64,000 nt of DNA from NCBI RefSeq assembly GCF_000764555.1, contig NZ_CP009574.1, forward strand, positions 1,674,001 through 1,738,000, read 5' to 3'. The stretch's first letter is position 1. The number at the start of each line of letters is the position of its first letter. This document shows positions 17,504 to 26,077 of this stretch, in pieces. Source of the stretch: Candidatus Francisella endociliophora (GTDB taxonomy: Bacteria > Pseudomonadota > Gammaproteobacteria > Francisellales > Francisellaceae). Below the pieces are notes generated by a model. That model saw only the letters and a program-made list of their open reading frames with translations, ran no database searches and had not been told where the DNA came from. A program made the translations under genes and the position numbers.

Positions 17504-18334
17504 TTAGGAAGTCCTTTTTGGCTCTTTAAAATCCCAAACTATTCTGAGTTTCTTTAAAACACATAAGATTATATATGTAATATCAATTTGCCATGCTTTG
17601 AGATTGTTTCTAACTGAGTATGCAAATTTATGATGATTATTATGCCATCCCTCCCCAAGTGTAATAAGAGCTATAAACCAGTTATTGTGACTGTTATCTG
17701 ATGTTTGATAGTCTCTAGTTCCAAATATGTGACAAATCGAGTTTACACTAAATGTTGTATGATATAATAGTACGGTGCTTAAGATACCTCCCCAGAAGAT
17801 AAAAGCTAATCCTGATGTATGTAAGATAGGATAAAAGTGGTTTAAAATACTACCTAAAGAAAAAAGTCCGAGCAAATATAGTACAAATGACAAATGTGCA
17901 TATTTATCTAACCAAACAAGCTCAGGAAATTTACTCCAATCTTTTGTAAATTTTGGATCTACTTCTTTACTTTTGGGATCAAAAACCCAACCTACATGTG
18001 ATTGAAAAAGACCATTTTTAGGGGAGTGTATATCAGAATTTTTATCGGAATATATATGATGATATCTATGATGTCCAGACCATCACAGAGGACCTTTTTG
18101 AGAAGCCCATGTGCCTACTAATGCTAATATAAATAGGAATACTCTAGTTGTCTGAAAAGCTTTATGCGCAAAGTAACGATGATATCTTGCGGTTAACGCG
18201 AATGTCCTAACTGAAAATGTAACAAGAAAGACAATTAGTGCGGTAATATTATAATTTACAAAAAATATTGCCAAACATGCTAAGTGCATAATAATGAATG
18301 CTATTATCGTTAATTTATTATGCTGTGTTTTCAT
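17504..18334 (-). pseudogene. Acyl-CoA/fatty-acid delta-9 desaturase, interrupted by one in-frame TGA
   Basis: Read through the stop, this is a 276-residue membrane di-iron desaturase. All three histidine boxes are intact: HRYFAH in the N-terminal part, HHRYHH just after the break, and GEGWHNNHH near the C-terminus. The only lesion is a TGA at 18083-18085 (codon 84), where the family has a tryptophan (GPL-W-W-SGHH), as if TGG had become TGA. No frameshift is present and the 63 codons between the TGA and the next Met (17893) are fully open. It is the last gene of the lipid cluster, 13 bases after the SDR. Either a recent pseudogene or a sequencing error; stop read-through is less likely. Confidence 0.85.
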
Positions 18335-18347
18335 GATTTCTCCAATT

Positions 18348-19091
18348 TTAAATCATTTTTTTAGCAATCTTAAAGTATAGTTTATAAGGTAAACTTGCGA
18401 TGAATTTTAAAACTATAGTAAATTTTTTTGTAAAATGAATCTCAAAACTATTTGATTCTAAGCCTTTTATAATACTATCTGCCGCTTGCTCAGGCTCTAA
18501 AAGAGCTGGCATTTTAAAATCATTTTTCTCAGTAAGTTTAGTTTTTACAAAACTTGGATTGATTAGGCGAATATCTAGTTCTTGGTTTTCAGCTTTTAAG
18601 CTTTCAACTAAATTTATTACCCCTGCTTTAGTTGCAGCATAAGGTTGGGATTTTGGTAAGCCAACGTATCCAGCAACGCTAGCAGTAATAGCAAGTTGGC
18701 AATGAGTATTTTCTTTCAAAAAAGGTAAAGTTAGTCTTATTAGGTAAAATACCGCAGTAAGGTTAGTTTGGATCGTTCTATCAAGATCTTGTGGTTTAAT
18801 TTCAGAGATTAGTGATGGCTCGTAATATGCAGGCAAATAAATAATAAAATCAGGATTTAAAGCAAGAGCTTTTTCAGAAGCATTTTTGAAACTATCAAAA
18901 TCAACAACATCAAAACCAATAGCATGACAGTCATTATTAAGATTTGCTGCAATTGTTTGAAGCTTTTCTTCTGAGCGAGCAGAAATTATAAAGGTAGCTT
19001 TTATAGAGCTATCTAATTTTTGTAATAACGCTTTGCCAATGCCATCTGTAGCACCGATTATCCAGATTGTTTTATCTGCAAATTTTTGCAT
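18348..19091 (-). CDS. Short-chain dehydrogenase/reductase
   Basis: A 247-residue classical SDR. The nucleotide-binding GATDGIGK motif is at 13-20, the catalytic Ser138, and the Tyr151-x3-Lys155 pair in YAATK. The substrate is unknown. Its position one base after the DUF3833 lipoprotein gene, in a cluster with a Cfa-like methyltransferase, an FAD oxidoreductase and a desaturase, suggests a lipid or fatty-acyl substrate. Classical SDRs also act on sterols and sugars, so this is only a contextual guess. Confidence 0.8.
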   Translation of the reverse strand: MQKFADKTIWIIGATDGIGKALLQKLDSSIKATFIISARSEEKLQTIAANLNNDCHAIGFDVVDFDSFKNASEKALALNPDFIIYLPAYYEPSLISEIKPQDLDRTIQTNLTAVFYLIRLTLPFLKENTHCQLAITASVAGYVGLPKSQPYAATKAGVINLVESLKAENQELDIRLINPSFVKTKLTEKNDFKMPALLEPEQAADSIIKGLESNSFEIHFTKKFTIVLKFIASLPYKLYFKIAKKMI

Positions 19092-19092
19092 A

Positions 19093-19635
19093 TTACTCTC
19101 CTATAGATTCTTTGTGCATGAAAAGAGTAAGTGAACCAACCGTTAAGCCAAACTTTTTGAAAGAATTTTTGTTGATTAGTACACCATCATTCATTAGATA
19201 CATCCAGTCATCAAAGGTGATTTTATATTTTTTATCACCAACTGGAATATTCATCTGATATTGCCAGTTCATAGCATTACCTTCGACATAAATTTTAGCG
19301 ATACCAATAACATCATCTGTAGTACCTTCGTAATAGTTGTCAGATATCTTTTTGATAGTCCAAATACGGTGATCTTTTTGACCATCATAATATGTCATGT
19401 GCTCATCAAATGTTCCAGTACCACCATCCCAGCTAGCATTACCAGAGAAGTCAAATTTTTTGATTACTTTGCCTTTGTAGTCTTGGATAAGACCTGTACC
19501 GACTATTTTACCTTGTAGATATTGCTGTAAATCAAGTTTTGGACCTTCACCCTTGTAACTTGAGATATCAGCAGAGCATCCAAATAATCCTAGTGCCATA
19601 ATAATTACTCCTACTTTAGATATAAATTTTTTCAT
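19093..19635 (-). CDS. DUF3833-family lipoprotein
   Basis: A 180-residue protein with a lipoprotein signal (LFGCS, acylated Cys20) and a lipocalin-like mature domain. It matches the DUF3833 pattern: a central Gly-rich TGTFDEHMTYYDG segment followed by IWTIKK, and a conserved DDWMYLMNDGVLINK near the end. The function is unknown. It overlaps the chalcone-isomerase-like gene by 4 bases and is 1 base from the SDR. DUF3833 genes typically travel with Cfa-like methyltransferase and DUF1365 genes, as here. A role in carrying or sensing lipid at the envelope is inference. Confidence 0.75.
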   Translation of the reverse strand: MKKFISKVGVIIMALGLFGCSADISSYKGEGPKLDLQQYLQGKIVGTGLIQDYKGKVIKKFDFSGNASWDGGTGTFDEHMTYYDGQKDHRIWTIKKISDNYYEGTTDDVIGIAKIYVEGNAMNWQYQMNIPVGDKKYKITFDDWMYLMNDGVLINKNSFKKFGLTVGSLTLFMHKESIGE

Positions 19636-20153
19636 AATATGCCTCTCAATTGTTTTGATAGGTTGATGTCTGATGACTTATCGCTAAGCCATATTTCAAA
19701 GAAATATTTTGATAGTTGCTTTGATGGAATTTCGCCAACTAGCCTATCATCTGTATAAATATAACCATTGCCATTTTTGTCCATATAGCCATATAAGTTC
19801 GAGCCTTTTTTAACATCTGGTATTAGATTATTGAAAATCTCTCTATATTTTTGATAGTTAGGCTTTGTTTGTTGTGGGTGTTGGCTGTAAATTTCTTTAA
19901 CAGTATGTTTTGCAATATTTTTGCCGCTAAAACTTCTTAGGTAATGGATCTTTAGTAAGAATGGTTTATCCCAGCTAAACTCTCCATTTTGAGTATAGAG
20001 TTCAGCATCATAGACATCAAAAAACCATTTTGTAAAATGAATTTTACCAACTTGTTGAGATTGTTGAATTTTTATTTCTTCAAGGCTCAGTCCTTCAGCA
20101 AAGCTGAATATGGGTAAACTAATAAAAAATATTATCAGTAGTTTTCTAAGCAT
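19632..20153 (-). CDS. Exported chalcone-isomerase-like protein
   Basis: A 173-residue protein with a cleavable signal peptide (about 1-19, ending SFAEG), predicted periplasmic. The mature part (KIHFTKWFFDVYDAELYTQNG, about 37-57) resembles bacterial chalcone isomerase-like domains, a fold that in other organisms binds fatty acids. It overlaps the Cfa-like gene by 8 bases and the DUF3833 gene by 4, indicating a single operon. No isomerase activity is claimed; the expected active residues cannot be confirmed by eye. Lipid binding in the periplasm would fit the cluster. Confidence 0.6.
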   Translation of the reverse strand: MLRKLLIIFFISLPIFSFAEGLSLEEIKIQQSQQVGKIHFTKWFFDVYDAELYTQNGEFSWDKPFLLKIHYLRSFSGKNIAKHTVKEIYSQHPQQTKPNYQKYREIFNNLIPDVKKGSNLYGYMDKNGNGYIYTDDRLVGEIPSKQLSKYFFEIWLSDKSSDINLSKQLRGIL

Positions 20154-21309
20154 GAGTTATCTCCAATTGAGCAACATCTATACGGCCATGAACAAAAGCG
20201 GCACTGCATGAATTTAGATAAAAACGCCACATTCTTTGGAAACGTTTATCAAAACCAAGCTTAATAAGCTCTTGTTCAACATCAATAAATTTTCTGTCCC
20301 ATTCATCTAAAGTTTTAGCATAGTCTTTTCCAAAGAACTCTTTGTTAGTACATTTTAAGCCAACTTTATTCAGCTCAAGATTTATTTGCTCAATAGAAGG
20401 TAGAAAACCACCTGGGAATATAAATGTCCTAATCATATCACTCCCCTTAGCATAATCAGCAAAGAATTTATCGTCAATTACGATAGCTTGGATGATTATC
20501 TTACCGTCTTCTTTAATTAATGATTTGAGTTTAGAAAAATATGTATTCCAATACTCCTTACCAACTGCTTCTATCATCTCAATAGATACAACATAATCAT
20601 ATTTGCCAGTTTGAATACGGTAATCTTCAATTACAATTTCGGCATTTTTATTAGCAAGTCTTTCTTTTGCATAATCGTGTTGTTCTTGAGATAGAGTAAT
20701 ACCTTTAATGGAGTAGTTACCATTTTTGAGAGCGGTTTCAGCAAAGCCACCCCAGCCACAACCAATCTCTATAATTGAGCCATCTTTCTTATCAAGTTTA
20801 TCAATAATGTTTTGATATTTGTTGATTTGTGCTTGTTCAAGAGTTTCATTTTCGCTTTTGTATAATGCTGAAGAATAAGTCATTGTCTTATCAAGCCATA
20901 AGCTGTAGAAATCATTTCCCAAATCGTAGTGATCATGGATATTTTTTTTGCTTTGCTTAATATTGTTTCGTTTGGTTAAATACCCAAGTTTTTGTAAAAG
21001 TGTATAGAAGAAGTTCGGCTTCATATACTGTCCAAAGGCTTCTTCATTTTTTAATCCAAGCAGTATTAGTGATTTAAGATCAGAAGTTTCCCAGTAGCCA
21101 TCACGATAGTCAGCAGCAAAGCCAATATCTGACTTAAGTTTTAAGTTTACAACAGTTCTCCAGTCTTTGAGTTTAAGATCAGCTGTTGGACCAGGTTTAT
21201 AGCCTTTTGTAAAAGTGGTTTCTCCTTCAGGAGTAGTTAGATATAGTTCACCATATTCAAGTTTATTTAGAGATTCTAAAATACTTTTTTTAACAGATTT
21301 CTCAAACAT
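20146..21309 (-). CDS. cfa: Cyclopropane-fatty-acyl-phospholipid synthase family methyltransferase
   Basis: A 387-residue SAM-dependent enzyme of the Cfa family, which methylenates double bonds of unsaturated acyl chains in membrane phospholipids. The DHYDLGNDFYSLWLDKTMTY signature is near 125-145. The SAM-binding VIEIGCGWGGFAE loop is at about 179-191. It lies in a cluster with DUF1365, an FAD oxidoreductase and DUF3833. In such clusters the Cfa homologue may make a modified acyl chain other than a plain cyclopropane, so the exact product is open. Confidence 0.88.
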   Translation of the reverse strand: MFEKSVKKSILESLNKLEYGELYLTTPEGETTFTKGYKPGPTADLKLKDWRTVVNLKLKSDIGFAADYRDGYWETSDLKSLILLGLKNEEAFGQYMKPNFFYTLLQKLGYLTKRNNIKQSKKNIHDHYDLGNDFYSLWLDKTMTYSSALYKSENETLEQAQINKYQNIIDKLDKKDGSIIEIGCGWGGFAETALKNGNYSIKGITLSQEQHDYAKERLANKNAEIVIEDYRIQTGKYDYVVSIEMIEAVGKEYWNTYFSKLKSLIKEDGKIIIQAIVIDDKFFADYAKGSDMIRTFIFPGGFLPSIEQINLELNKVGLKCTNKEFFGKDYAKTLDEWDRKFIDVEQELIKLGFDKRFQRMWRFYLNSCSAAFVHGRIDVAQLEITHA

Positions 21310-21473
21310 ATTTTCATATCTTGTAGTTGGTATTTTCTGAAATATATATTAGCAAATAAAGGTTACGGTAATATTGCGAATAAATTAAATTTTGTTAATG
21401 AATCTTTTTGGGTAATTTTATGAGCTACTTACTAATCGCTAATGTGCAGAAAAATGCCGAATAATTTTACGTT

Positions 21474-22298
21474 TTAATCAGTTATGATCTTTGCCATACT
21501 AACCTTAACATTTTTCTGCTCAGGTTTGGGAATATATTTAATGCGTTTGAAGACAATTTTTAAAGCTTGCCAATGTATCAAATAAACCACTTTTAAAGTT
21601 AAAAGTGGTGAGCGAAAAAATTCTTTTATTAGGTTAGAGCTAGAAAACTGTTTTAGATCGCCTGTAATAGCAGTACCAAGTTGTAACTGGTTATTGTCAT
21701 AGTAATTGATAATGACTCGAGCTTTTGAACTTGTTGATTGAGGTATCTGGAAATTAAATTTATAAGTACCTCGTCTTGGGTAGAAAGGTGAAACATGAAA
21801 AACTTTCTCAGCTTCAAACCAGCATTTATCTGTTATTTCATTACCATTTTTATGGCAGATATAACTATGAGTTTCTTTAAATGTATTATTTACTTCAGCA
21901 ATTACTGTCACAAGCTCACTTTCTCTATAGCATAACCAAAAACTAACGGGATTGAATAAATAACCTAGGACTCTTGGCATAGTCATTAGTTTGATATTAT
22001 CGTATTTAATATTATGTTCTTCAAGTAGGGAGGAGGCCCAGTTTAGACAGTTTGAACCATCTCGAAGTCCGTGGTCTTTGTCGTAAAAAGAATAGATATT
22101 TGGCTTGTTGATACTGAAGATTTTTGGGTTTGTAATATTTGGTTTTGGCACTTCGACTCCGCTCAGTGACCTATTTTTTTTATTTGAAAGATCAAGCATA
22201 TCTAGAATTACATAGTAGGATCTATACTTAAAAGAGTTTTGCTTGGGATGATGGCGTTTATGATAAACCTTAGAGCTTAAGATTAAGTTTTTTACCAT
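21474..22298 (-). CDS. DUF1365-family protein with an in-frame GC-rich insert
   Basis: A 274-residue protein of the DUF1365 family, of unknown biochemical role. It opens with VYHKRHHPKQNSFKYRSYYV, the family's conserved first block, followed by the YSFYDKDHGLRDG block and GYLFNPVSFWLCY. Between blocks one and two it carries about a dozen extra residues (RSLSGVEVPKPN), encoded by a GC-rich 25-base segment at 22147-22171 unlike the surrounding DNA. It overlaps the FAD oxidoreductase by 7 bases. DUF1365 genes commonly sit between an FAD oxidoreductase and a Cfa homologue. Confidence 0.85.
   Translation of the reverse strand: MVKNLILSSKVYHKRHHPKQNSFKYRSYYVILDMLDLSNKKNRSLSGVEVPKPNITNPKIFSINKPNIYSFYDKDHGLRDGSNCLNWASSLLEEHNIKYDNIKLMTMPRVLGYLFNPVSFWLCYRESELVTVIAEVNNTFKETHSYICHKNGNEITDKCWFEAEKVFHVSPFYPRRGTYKFNFQIPQSTSSKARVIINYYDNNQLQLGTAITGDLKQFSSSNLIKEFFRSPLLTLKVVYLIHWQALKIVFKRIKYIPKPEQKNVKVSMAKIITD
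22147..22171 (-). repeat. Short GC-rich repeat-like insert inside the DUF1365 gene
   Basis: These 25 bases are about 60 percent GC in a region of roughly a third GC. The segment is bounded by CACT/AGTG and GG/CC inverted ends. It adds residues SLSGVEVP in frame at a place where the family is normally short. It looks like a small dispersed repeat that landed in a coding region. I saw no second copy in this window, so the call depends on copies elsewhere. Confidence 0.4.
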
Positions 22299-23545
22299 GG
22301 AGTTTTAACACCTAGTTTCTCAGCAACATTTACTGCACTAAGTATACCATCTTCATGGAAGCCATAGCGCAAATAAGCTCCACAATAATATGTATCATTG
22401 AGTCCTTGTATGTTATCAAAATTTTGTTGCGCTTGGATCGCTTTTTTATCAAAAACTGGATGCTGAAATAAATGCTCATTAATGATTTTTTTAGGATCAG
22501 GCTTTTGGTCGGGATTCACTGTTACAAAATAGTTAGTATCTGTATCTAGTGGTTGTAAGTTATTCATCCAGTAGCTGAGTGATACAACCTTGTGCTTATC
22601 TTTAGTCTCGGCACTTAAGTAATTCCAGCTTGACCATGCGTTTTTGCGTTTTGGCATTATGCTTTCATCTGTATGTAATATTACAGAATTTGGTTGATAT
22701 TTGATTGCTGAGATTAGTTCTTTCTCGGCTGTGTTTGGATTATCAAGTAGCTCAAGTATTTCCGTAGAATGGCAAGCAAATACTACTTTATCAAATTCTT
22801 GAGAAGTGTTATTTGAATCCGTAACTATTATTTTGTTTGTTCTTTCTACTTTAGTAGCTTTAGGAGCAAAACTGATATTTGTTTTTTTCAATTCATTAAT
22901 TATTTTCTTAACATAAACCTTGCTACCACCTTGTATTGTGTACCATTGCAGAGGTTTTGAAGTTGATAATAAACCGTGATTGCTAAAGAATCTAATAAAA
23001 CTAAGAGCAGGGAAGTCATACATCTTTTCTAGTGGAGTACTCCAAATACAAGCCCCCATAGCTAGTAAGTAATAATCTCTAAACCATCTGCCAACTTTAA
23101 TATCATCTAGATATTGAGCTAGTGTGATATTTTCATTTAGAATATTTTCTTCAAGATGTCTGTTAGAAATTCTATTGAATTTCAAAATATCTTTAATCAT
23201 CTTATAGTAATTTGGTTTAAAGATATTTGATTTTTGTGCAAGTAGACTTTTAAAGCTACTAGAACCATATTCAATACTACCATTTTTGATAGATACACCA
23301 AACGACATATTACTCTTGGCAACAGGTACGTTAAGGTGTTTAAATAATCTAGTTAAGTGATAATAAGTTTCATAGTTAAAAACAATAAAGCCAGTATCTA
23401 CTGGAGTATTATCTATATTAAGGGTACGGGCATGACCACCAAAGTAGTTATTCTTCTCATAAAGTGTAATTTCATATTTATCTTTTAGTAAGTAGCTAGC
23501 TGCTAATCCTGATATTCCACTTCCTATGATAGCTATTTTTTGCAT
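22292..23545 (-). CDS. FAD-dependent NAD(P)-binding oxidoreductase (amine-oxidase-like)
   Basis: A 417-residue flavoprotein beginning with the dinucleotide-binding IIGSGISGLAASYLL and the GGHARTL loop, both as in amine-oxidase/phytoene-desaturase-type flavoenzymes. The VDTGFIVFNYETY stretch near 51-63 is typical of the subgroup encoded beside DUF1365 and Cfa homologues. It is first in the leftward lipid cluster. The C-terminal GAYLRYGFHEDG contributes to FAD binding in this family. It may desaturate or oxidise an acyl chain; the reaction is inferred from context and family. Confidence 0.82.
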   Translation of the reverse strand: MQKIAIIGSGISGLAASYLLKDKYEITLYEKNNYFGGHARTLNIDNTPVDTGFIVFNYETYYHLTRLFKHLNVPVAKSNMSFGVSIKNGSIEYGSSSFKSLLAQKSNIFKPNYYKMIKDILKFNRISNRHLEENILNENITLAQYLDDIKVGRWFRDYYLLAMGACIWSTPLEKMYDFPALSFIRFFSNHGLLSTSKPLQWYTIQGGSKVYVKKIINELKKTNISFAPKATKVERTNKIIVTDSNNTSQEFDKVVFACHSTEILELLDNPNTAEKELISAIKYQPNSVILHTDESIMPKRKNAWSSWNYLSAETKDKHKVVSLSYWMNNLQPLDTDTNYFVTVNPDQKPDPKKIINEHLFQHPVFDKKAIQAQQNFDNIQGLNDTYYCGAYLRYGFHEDGILSAVNVAEKLGVKTPW

Positions 23546-23619
23546 ATTTTACTTATACAAATGAACAATAATTACTGTTAGATTAAAACTAAAACATTTA
23601 AAAGCATAGTTAAAAATTG

Positions 23620-24666
23620 TTAATGTAACGGAAGTGAAATAGTGATTTTAAGGCCTTTAGATATATTATTTTGAGCTTTGATATTTCCATTATGTAGTTG
23701 AATTATTTTTTTAACTAATGGGAGGCCTAAACCGTTACCTGCTTGGGAGCGGCTTTTTTCTTCTCTGAAGAACCTATCAAAAATCTTGTCTACATTTTCT
23801 TCATTAATCCCATCACCTTGATCTATAAATTCAATGATATATTTTGATTGTTGAATCTTAGTGTGAATCGAAATCTGTGTATCTTGAGGAGAGTATTTGT
23901 AGCAGTTATCCAAAATATTTGCGATGCTCTGGAATATAAGATTTTTATCAATATTGAGTATTTTAGATTCCACATCTATATTTAGCAGTATATTGTTTTG
24001 CTCAAATATTGGCTCATATAGGTCAATGGCATCATCTATAATATTTTTTATATCAATACGTTTCTTAGATAAACTTTCGCGACCATGTTCAAGTCTATTT
24101 AATCTAAGTAAGCTATTAAATATTTCTAGAAGTTTGTCACATTCTTTTAGCGCTTCAACAGTTTCATTATTTGGGTTGTTTTGAGCGAGAATTTCTAACC
24201 TGTTTTTTAACCTTGTAAGAGGGGTTTTTAAATCATGAGCAATATTATTCGAGACACTTTTTATATCAACTAAAAGCTCCTCAATATTGGCAAATAAGAT
24301 GTTTAATATACAACCAAGATTGCTAAGATCATCCCAGTTTGTATTTGACTGGATTCTTTGACTGAAGTCTTGTGTATTGACAATCGAAGCAGCTGAACTT
24401 GCGATATAGTTAATTTTTTTTACCACAAAGACACTAATTAAGTAACTAATGACTACAACACTAAGAGTACAAAGTATTCCTATCAAAAGAGGAAAGATAT
24501 GATTTAGAACTTTATCACCAAGAGCTGAGTAAATTATATATATCCAAGATGTAATACTAAGTCCAAGAAGTATTGTAAACAACATCGCCATTTTGAAGCT
24601 TGAGCTAATGATGTAGCTTCGTTGTATAGTGTTGTTTAAATTACTTTCGTTATTCTTGGATGACAT
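23620..24666 (-). CDS. bfpK: Sensor histidine kinase (BfpK-like)
   Basis: A 348-residue inner-membrane kinase starting at the ATG at 24666, which overlaps the end of the response-regulator gene by 17 bases. A longer in-frame start at 24750 would lie deep inside that gene. Two membrane helices (about 26-48 and 58-81) leave almost no periplasmic loop. A HAMP linker follows. The H-box is NIAHDLKTPLTRLKNR with phospho-His144. The N-box ILDNCYKYSP and the DQGDGI and GNGLGLPLVKKI G-boxes complete the ATPase domain. The small sensor region suggests intramembrane or lipid sensing. The name is from the F. novicida pair, matched by gene order from memory. Confidence 0.85.
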   Translation of the reverse strand: MSSKNNESNLNNTIQRSYIISSSFKMAMLFTILLGLSITSWIYIIYSALGDKVLNHIFPLLIGILCTLSVVVISYLISVFVVKKINYIASSAASIVNTQDFSQRIQSNTNWDDLSNLGCILNILFANIEELLVDIKSVSNNIAHDLKTPLTRLKNRLEILAQNNPNNETVEALKECDKLLEIFNSLLRLNRLEHGRESLSKKRIDIKNIIDDAIDLYEPIFEQNNILLNIDVESKILNIDKNLIFQSIANILDNCYKYSPQDTQISIHTKIQQSKYIIEFIDQGDGINEENVDKIFDRFFREEKSRSQAGNGLGLPLVKKIIQLHNGNIKAQNNISKGLKITISLPLH

Positions 24667-25339
24667 ATCCAAAACCTCTAATAGTTTTGATAGGGTCTGA
24701 AAGCCCACATTCTGTGAGTTTGTTGCGTAAGCGAGAAATATGTACTTCAACTACATTAGTCTGAGGGTCAAAATCATAATCCCAGACTTCTTTAAGAATC
24801 ATTGATTTGCTGACTACTTCATTCTTATGCTTAAGAAGTAAATGTAGAACCTTATATTCTCTCTGTTGTAGCAATATATGTTCATTATTACGGCAGACTT
24901 CGTGAGCTAGCTCATCAAGGATGATATCTCCACAAGTCAGTTTATATGATTTCGCTTCAGCAATCTGTTTAGTTCGGTTATAGAGAATATTAACACGAAT
25001 CATTAGCTCATCAATAGAGAAAGGCTTTGTAAGATAATCATCACTTCCTGATTTTAAACCTTCAATTTTGCTCTCAGTACTATCAAGAGCACTAAGGATG
25101 ATTACAGGAGTTGTGATTTCTTGTTTACGCAGAATTTTTAGCAGTGATATTCCATCTAAGTATGGCATCATCCAGTCAATAACTATCACATCATATTCAT
25201 TCGTGTTTATAAGGAAAAGAGCCTCCTTACCGTCATAAGCAACAGTTGTGTCGATTTTATTCTCTTCAAACTTTGTTTTTATGAATTTCGCTATTTGTTT
25301 ATCATCATCAGCAACTAGAACTTTAGGAGTGCCACTCAT
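24650..25339 (-). CDS. bfpR: OmpR-family response regulator (BfpR-like)
   Basis: A 229-residue response regulator. The receiver has Asp11-Asp12-Asp13, phospho-acceptor Asp55 in VIDWMMPYLDG and conserved Lys at KPFS. The winged helix (about 130-225) ends IRGFGYVIQE. It is transcribed with the kinase gene. From remembered gene order (counting from pmrA), it corresponds to the F. novicida regulator reported to affect biofilm, antimicrobial-peptide resistance and iglC expression. Its proximity to the lipid cluster makes that cluster a candidate target, which is inference. Confidence 0.87.
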   Translation of the reverse strand: MSGTPKVLVADDDKQIAKFIKTKFEENKIDTTVAYDGKEALFLINTNEYDVIVIDWMMPYLDGISLLKILRKQEITTPVIILSALDSTESKIEGLKSGSDDYLTKPFSIDELMIRVNILYNRTKQIAEAKSYKLTCGDIILDELAHEVCRNNEHILLQQREYKVLHLLLKHKNEVVSKSMILKEVWDYDFDPQTNVVEVHISRLRNKLTECGLSDPIKTIRGFGYVIQE

Positions 25340-25398
25340 TTTTAAGACTATATAAGTTTTGATATATTTTAATTATAGCGGATAAATTACTAGCTTAC

Positions 25399-25427
25399 TT
25401 GAAAAAATAAACTGTAAACATTATTTA
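25399..25427 (+). promoter_or_regulatory. Candidate promoter for the SH3-domain protein gene
   Basis: TTGAAA at 25399-25404 and TATTTA at 25422-25427 are spaced by 17 bases, 52 bases before the ATG. The gap to the divergent bfpR gene is 140 bases, so this region probably contains promoters for both directions. Consensus match only. Confidence 0.35.
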
Positions 25428-25479
25428 ATAAAATGTAAATTTATGTGTAGAATATTTGACAACAAAAAAGGAGATTAAT

Positions 25480-26007
25480 ATGAAGAAAATTTTAGTATTA
25501 ATGTTTGGCTTGTCTGTAATTTCTAGTGTCTATGCTGAAAATTACTCTATGTATGAAAAGCCTGATACAAAATCCAAAGAAATAGCAAAAATAGATGATC
25601 AGAGTTCACAATATCAGGTGATTTTTTCAAAAGGTGACTGGGTCGAAATAGTTGATAAGAAAGATGGTAAAGTTGGTTGGGTTAATCAAAAGTCTGTTAA
25701 TAAACAAACTGAGTCGAATACAGATCCTGTTGAGCAAATGATGCAAAGTTTCCAACAGCAACAGCATATGTTAGATGATCATTTTAACAAAATGATAGCA
25801 GGAATTGATCAGAATATTGCCCAAATGCAGGTTCAATCTGGAGATGCTAAACCAAAAGTCTTCAAGAAATTTAGTTCGATTACCATAAACTCAGATGGTA
25901 AAACTGCAAAAATTGTTAAAAAAACAGAAGATAGTAATGGCAATATTCAAACTGTAGAAAAAGAAGTGCCAGCAGATCAGCTAAAGAATATAAAAATTGA
26001 AGACTAG
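25480..26007 (+). CDS. Exported bacterial SH3-domain protein
   Basis: A 175-residue protein with a signal peptide (1-19, ending VYA) and one SH3b-type domain (about 20-75; MYEKPDTKSKEIAKI ... GDWVEIV ... GKVGWVNQ). The rest is Gln/Met-rich and possibly coiled. The ATG at 25480 has a strong Shine-Dalgarno (AAAGGAG) at 25467-25473; an in-frame start at 25456 would leave an eight-residue leader before the signal peptide and is unlikely. Divergent from bfpR. Predicted periplasmic; partner unknown, possibly peptidoglycan. Confidence 0.75.
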   Translation: MKKILVLMFGLSVISSVYAENYSMYEKPDTKSKEIAKIDDQSSQYQVIFSKGDWVEIVDKKDGKVGWVNQKSVNKQTESNTDPVEQMMQSFQQQQHMLDDHFNKMIAGIDQNIAQMQVQSGDAKPKVFKKFSSITINSDGKTAKIVKKTEDSNGNIQTVEKEVPADQLKNIKIED

Positions 26008-26077
26008 TCATATTTAAAATTTTTGTTACATAAGTTACTATTATAAGTGAATAAACTACTAAATTAAGGAGTAGCTT

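Noticed and set aside
24667-24750. Longer start for the histidine kinase
   Set aside because: It would lie entirely inside the response-regulator gene and add residues without any domain; the ATG at 24666 gives a normal short overlap.
25456-25461. TTGACA as a -35 box for the SH3 gene
   Set aside because: Only 24 bases from the start codon, so no room for a -10 and leader; the pair at 25399-25427 is better placed.
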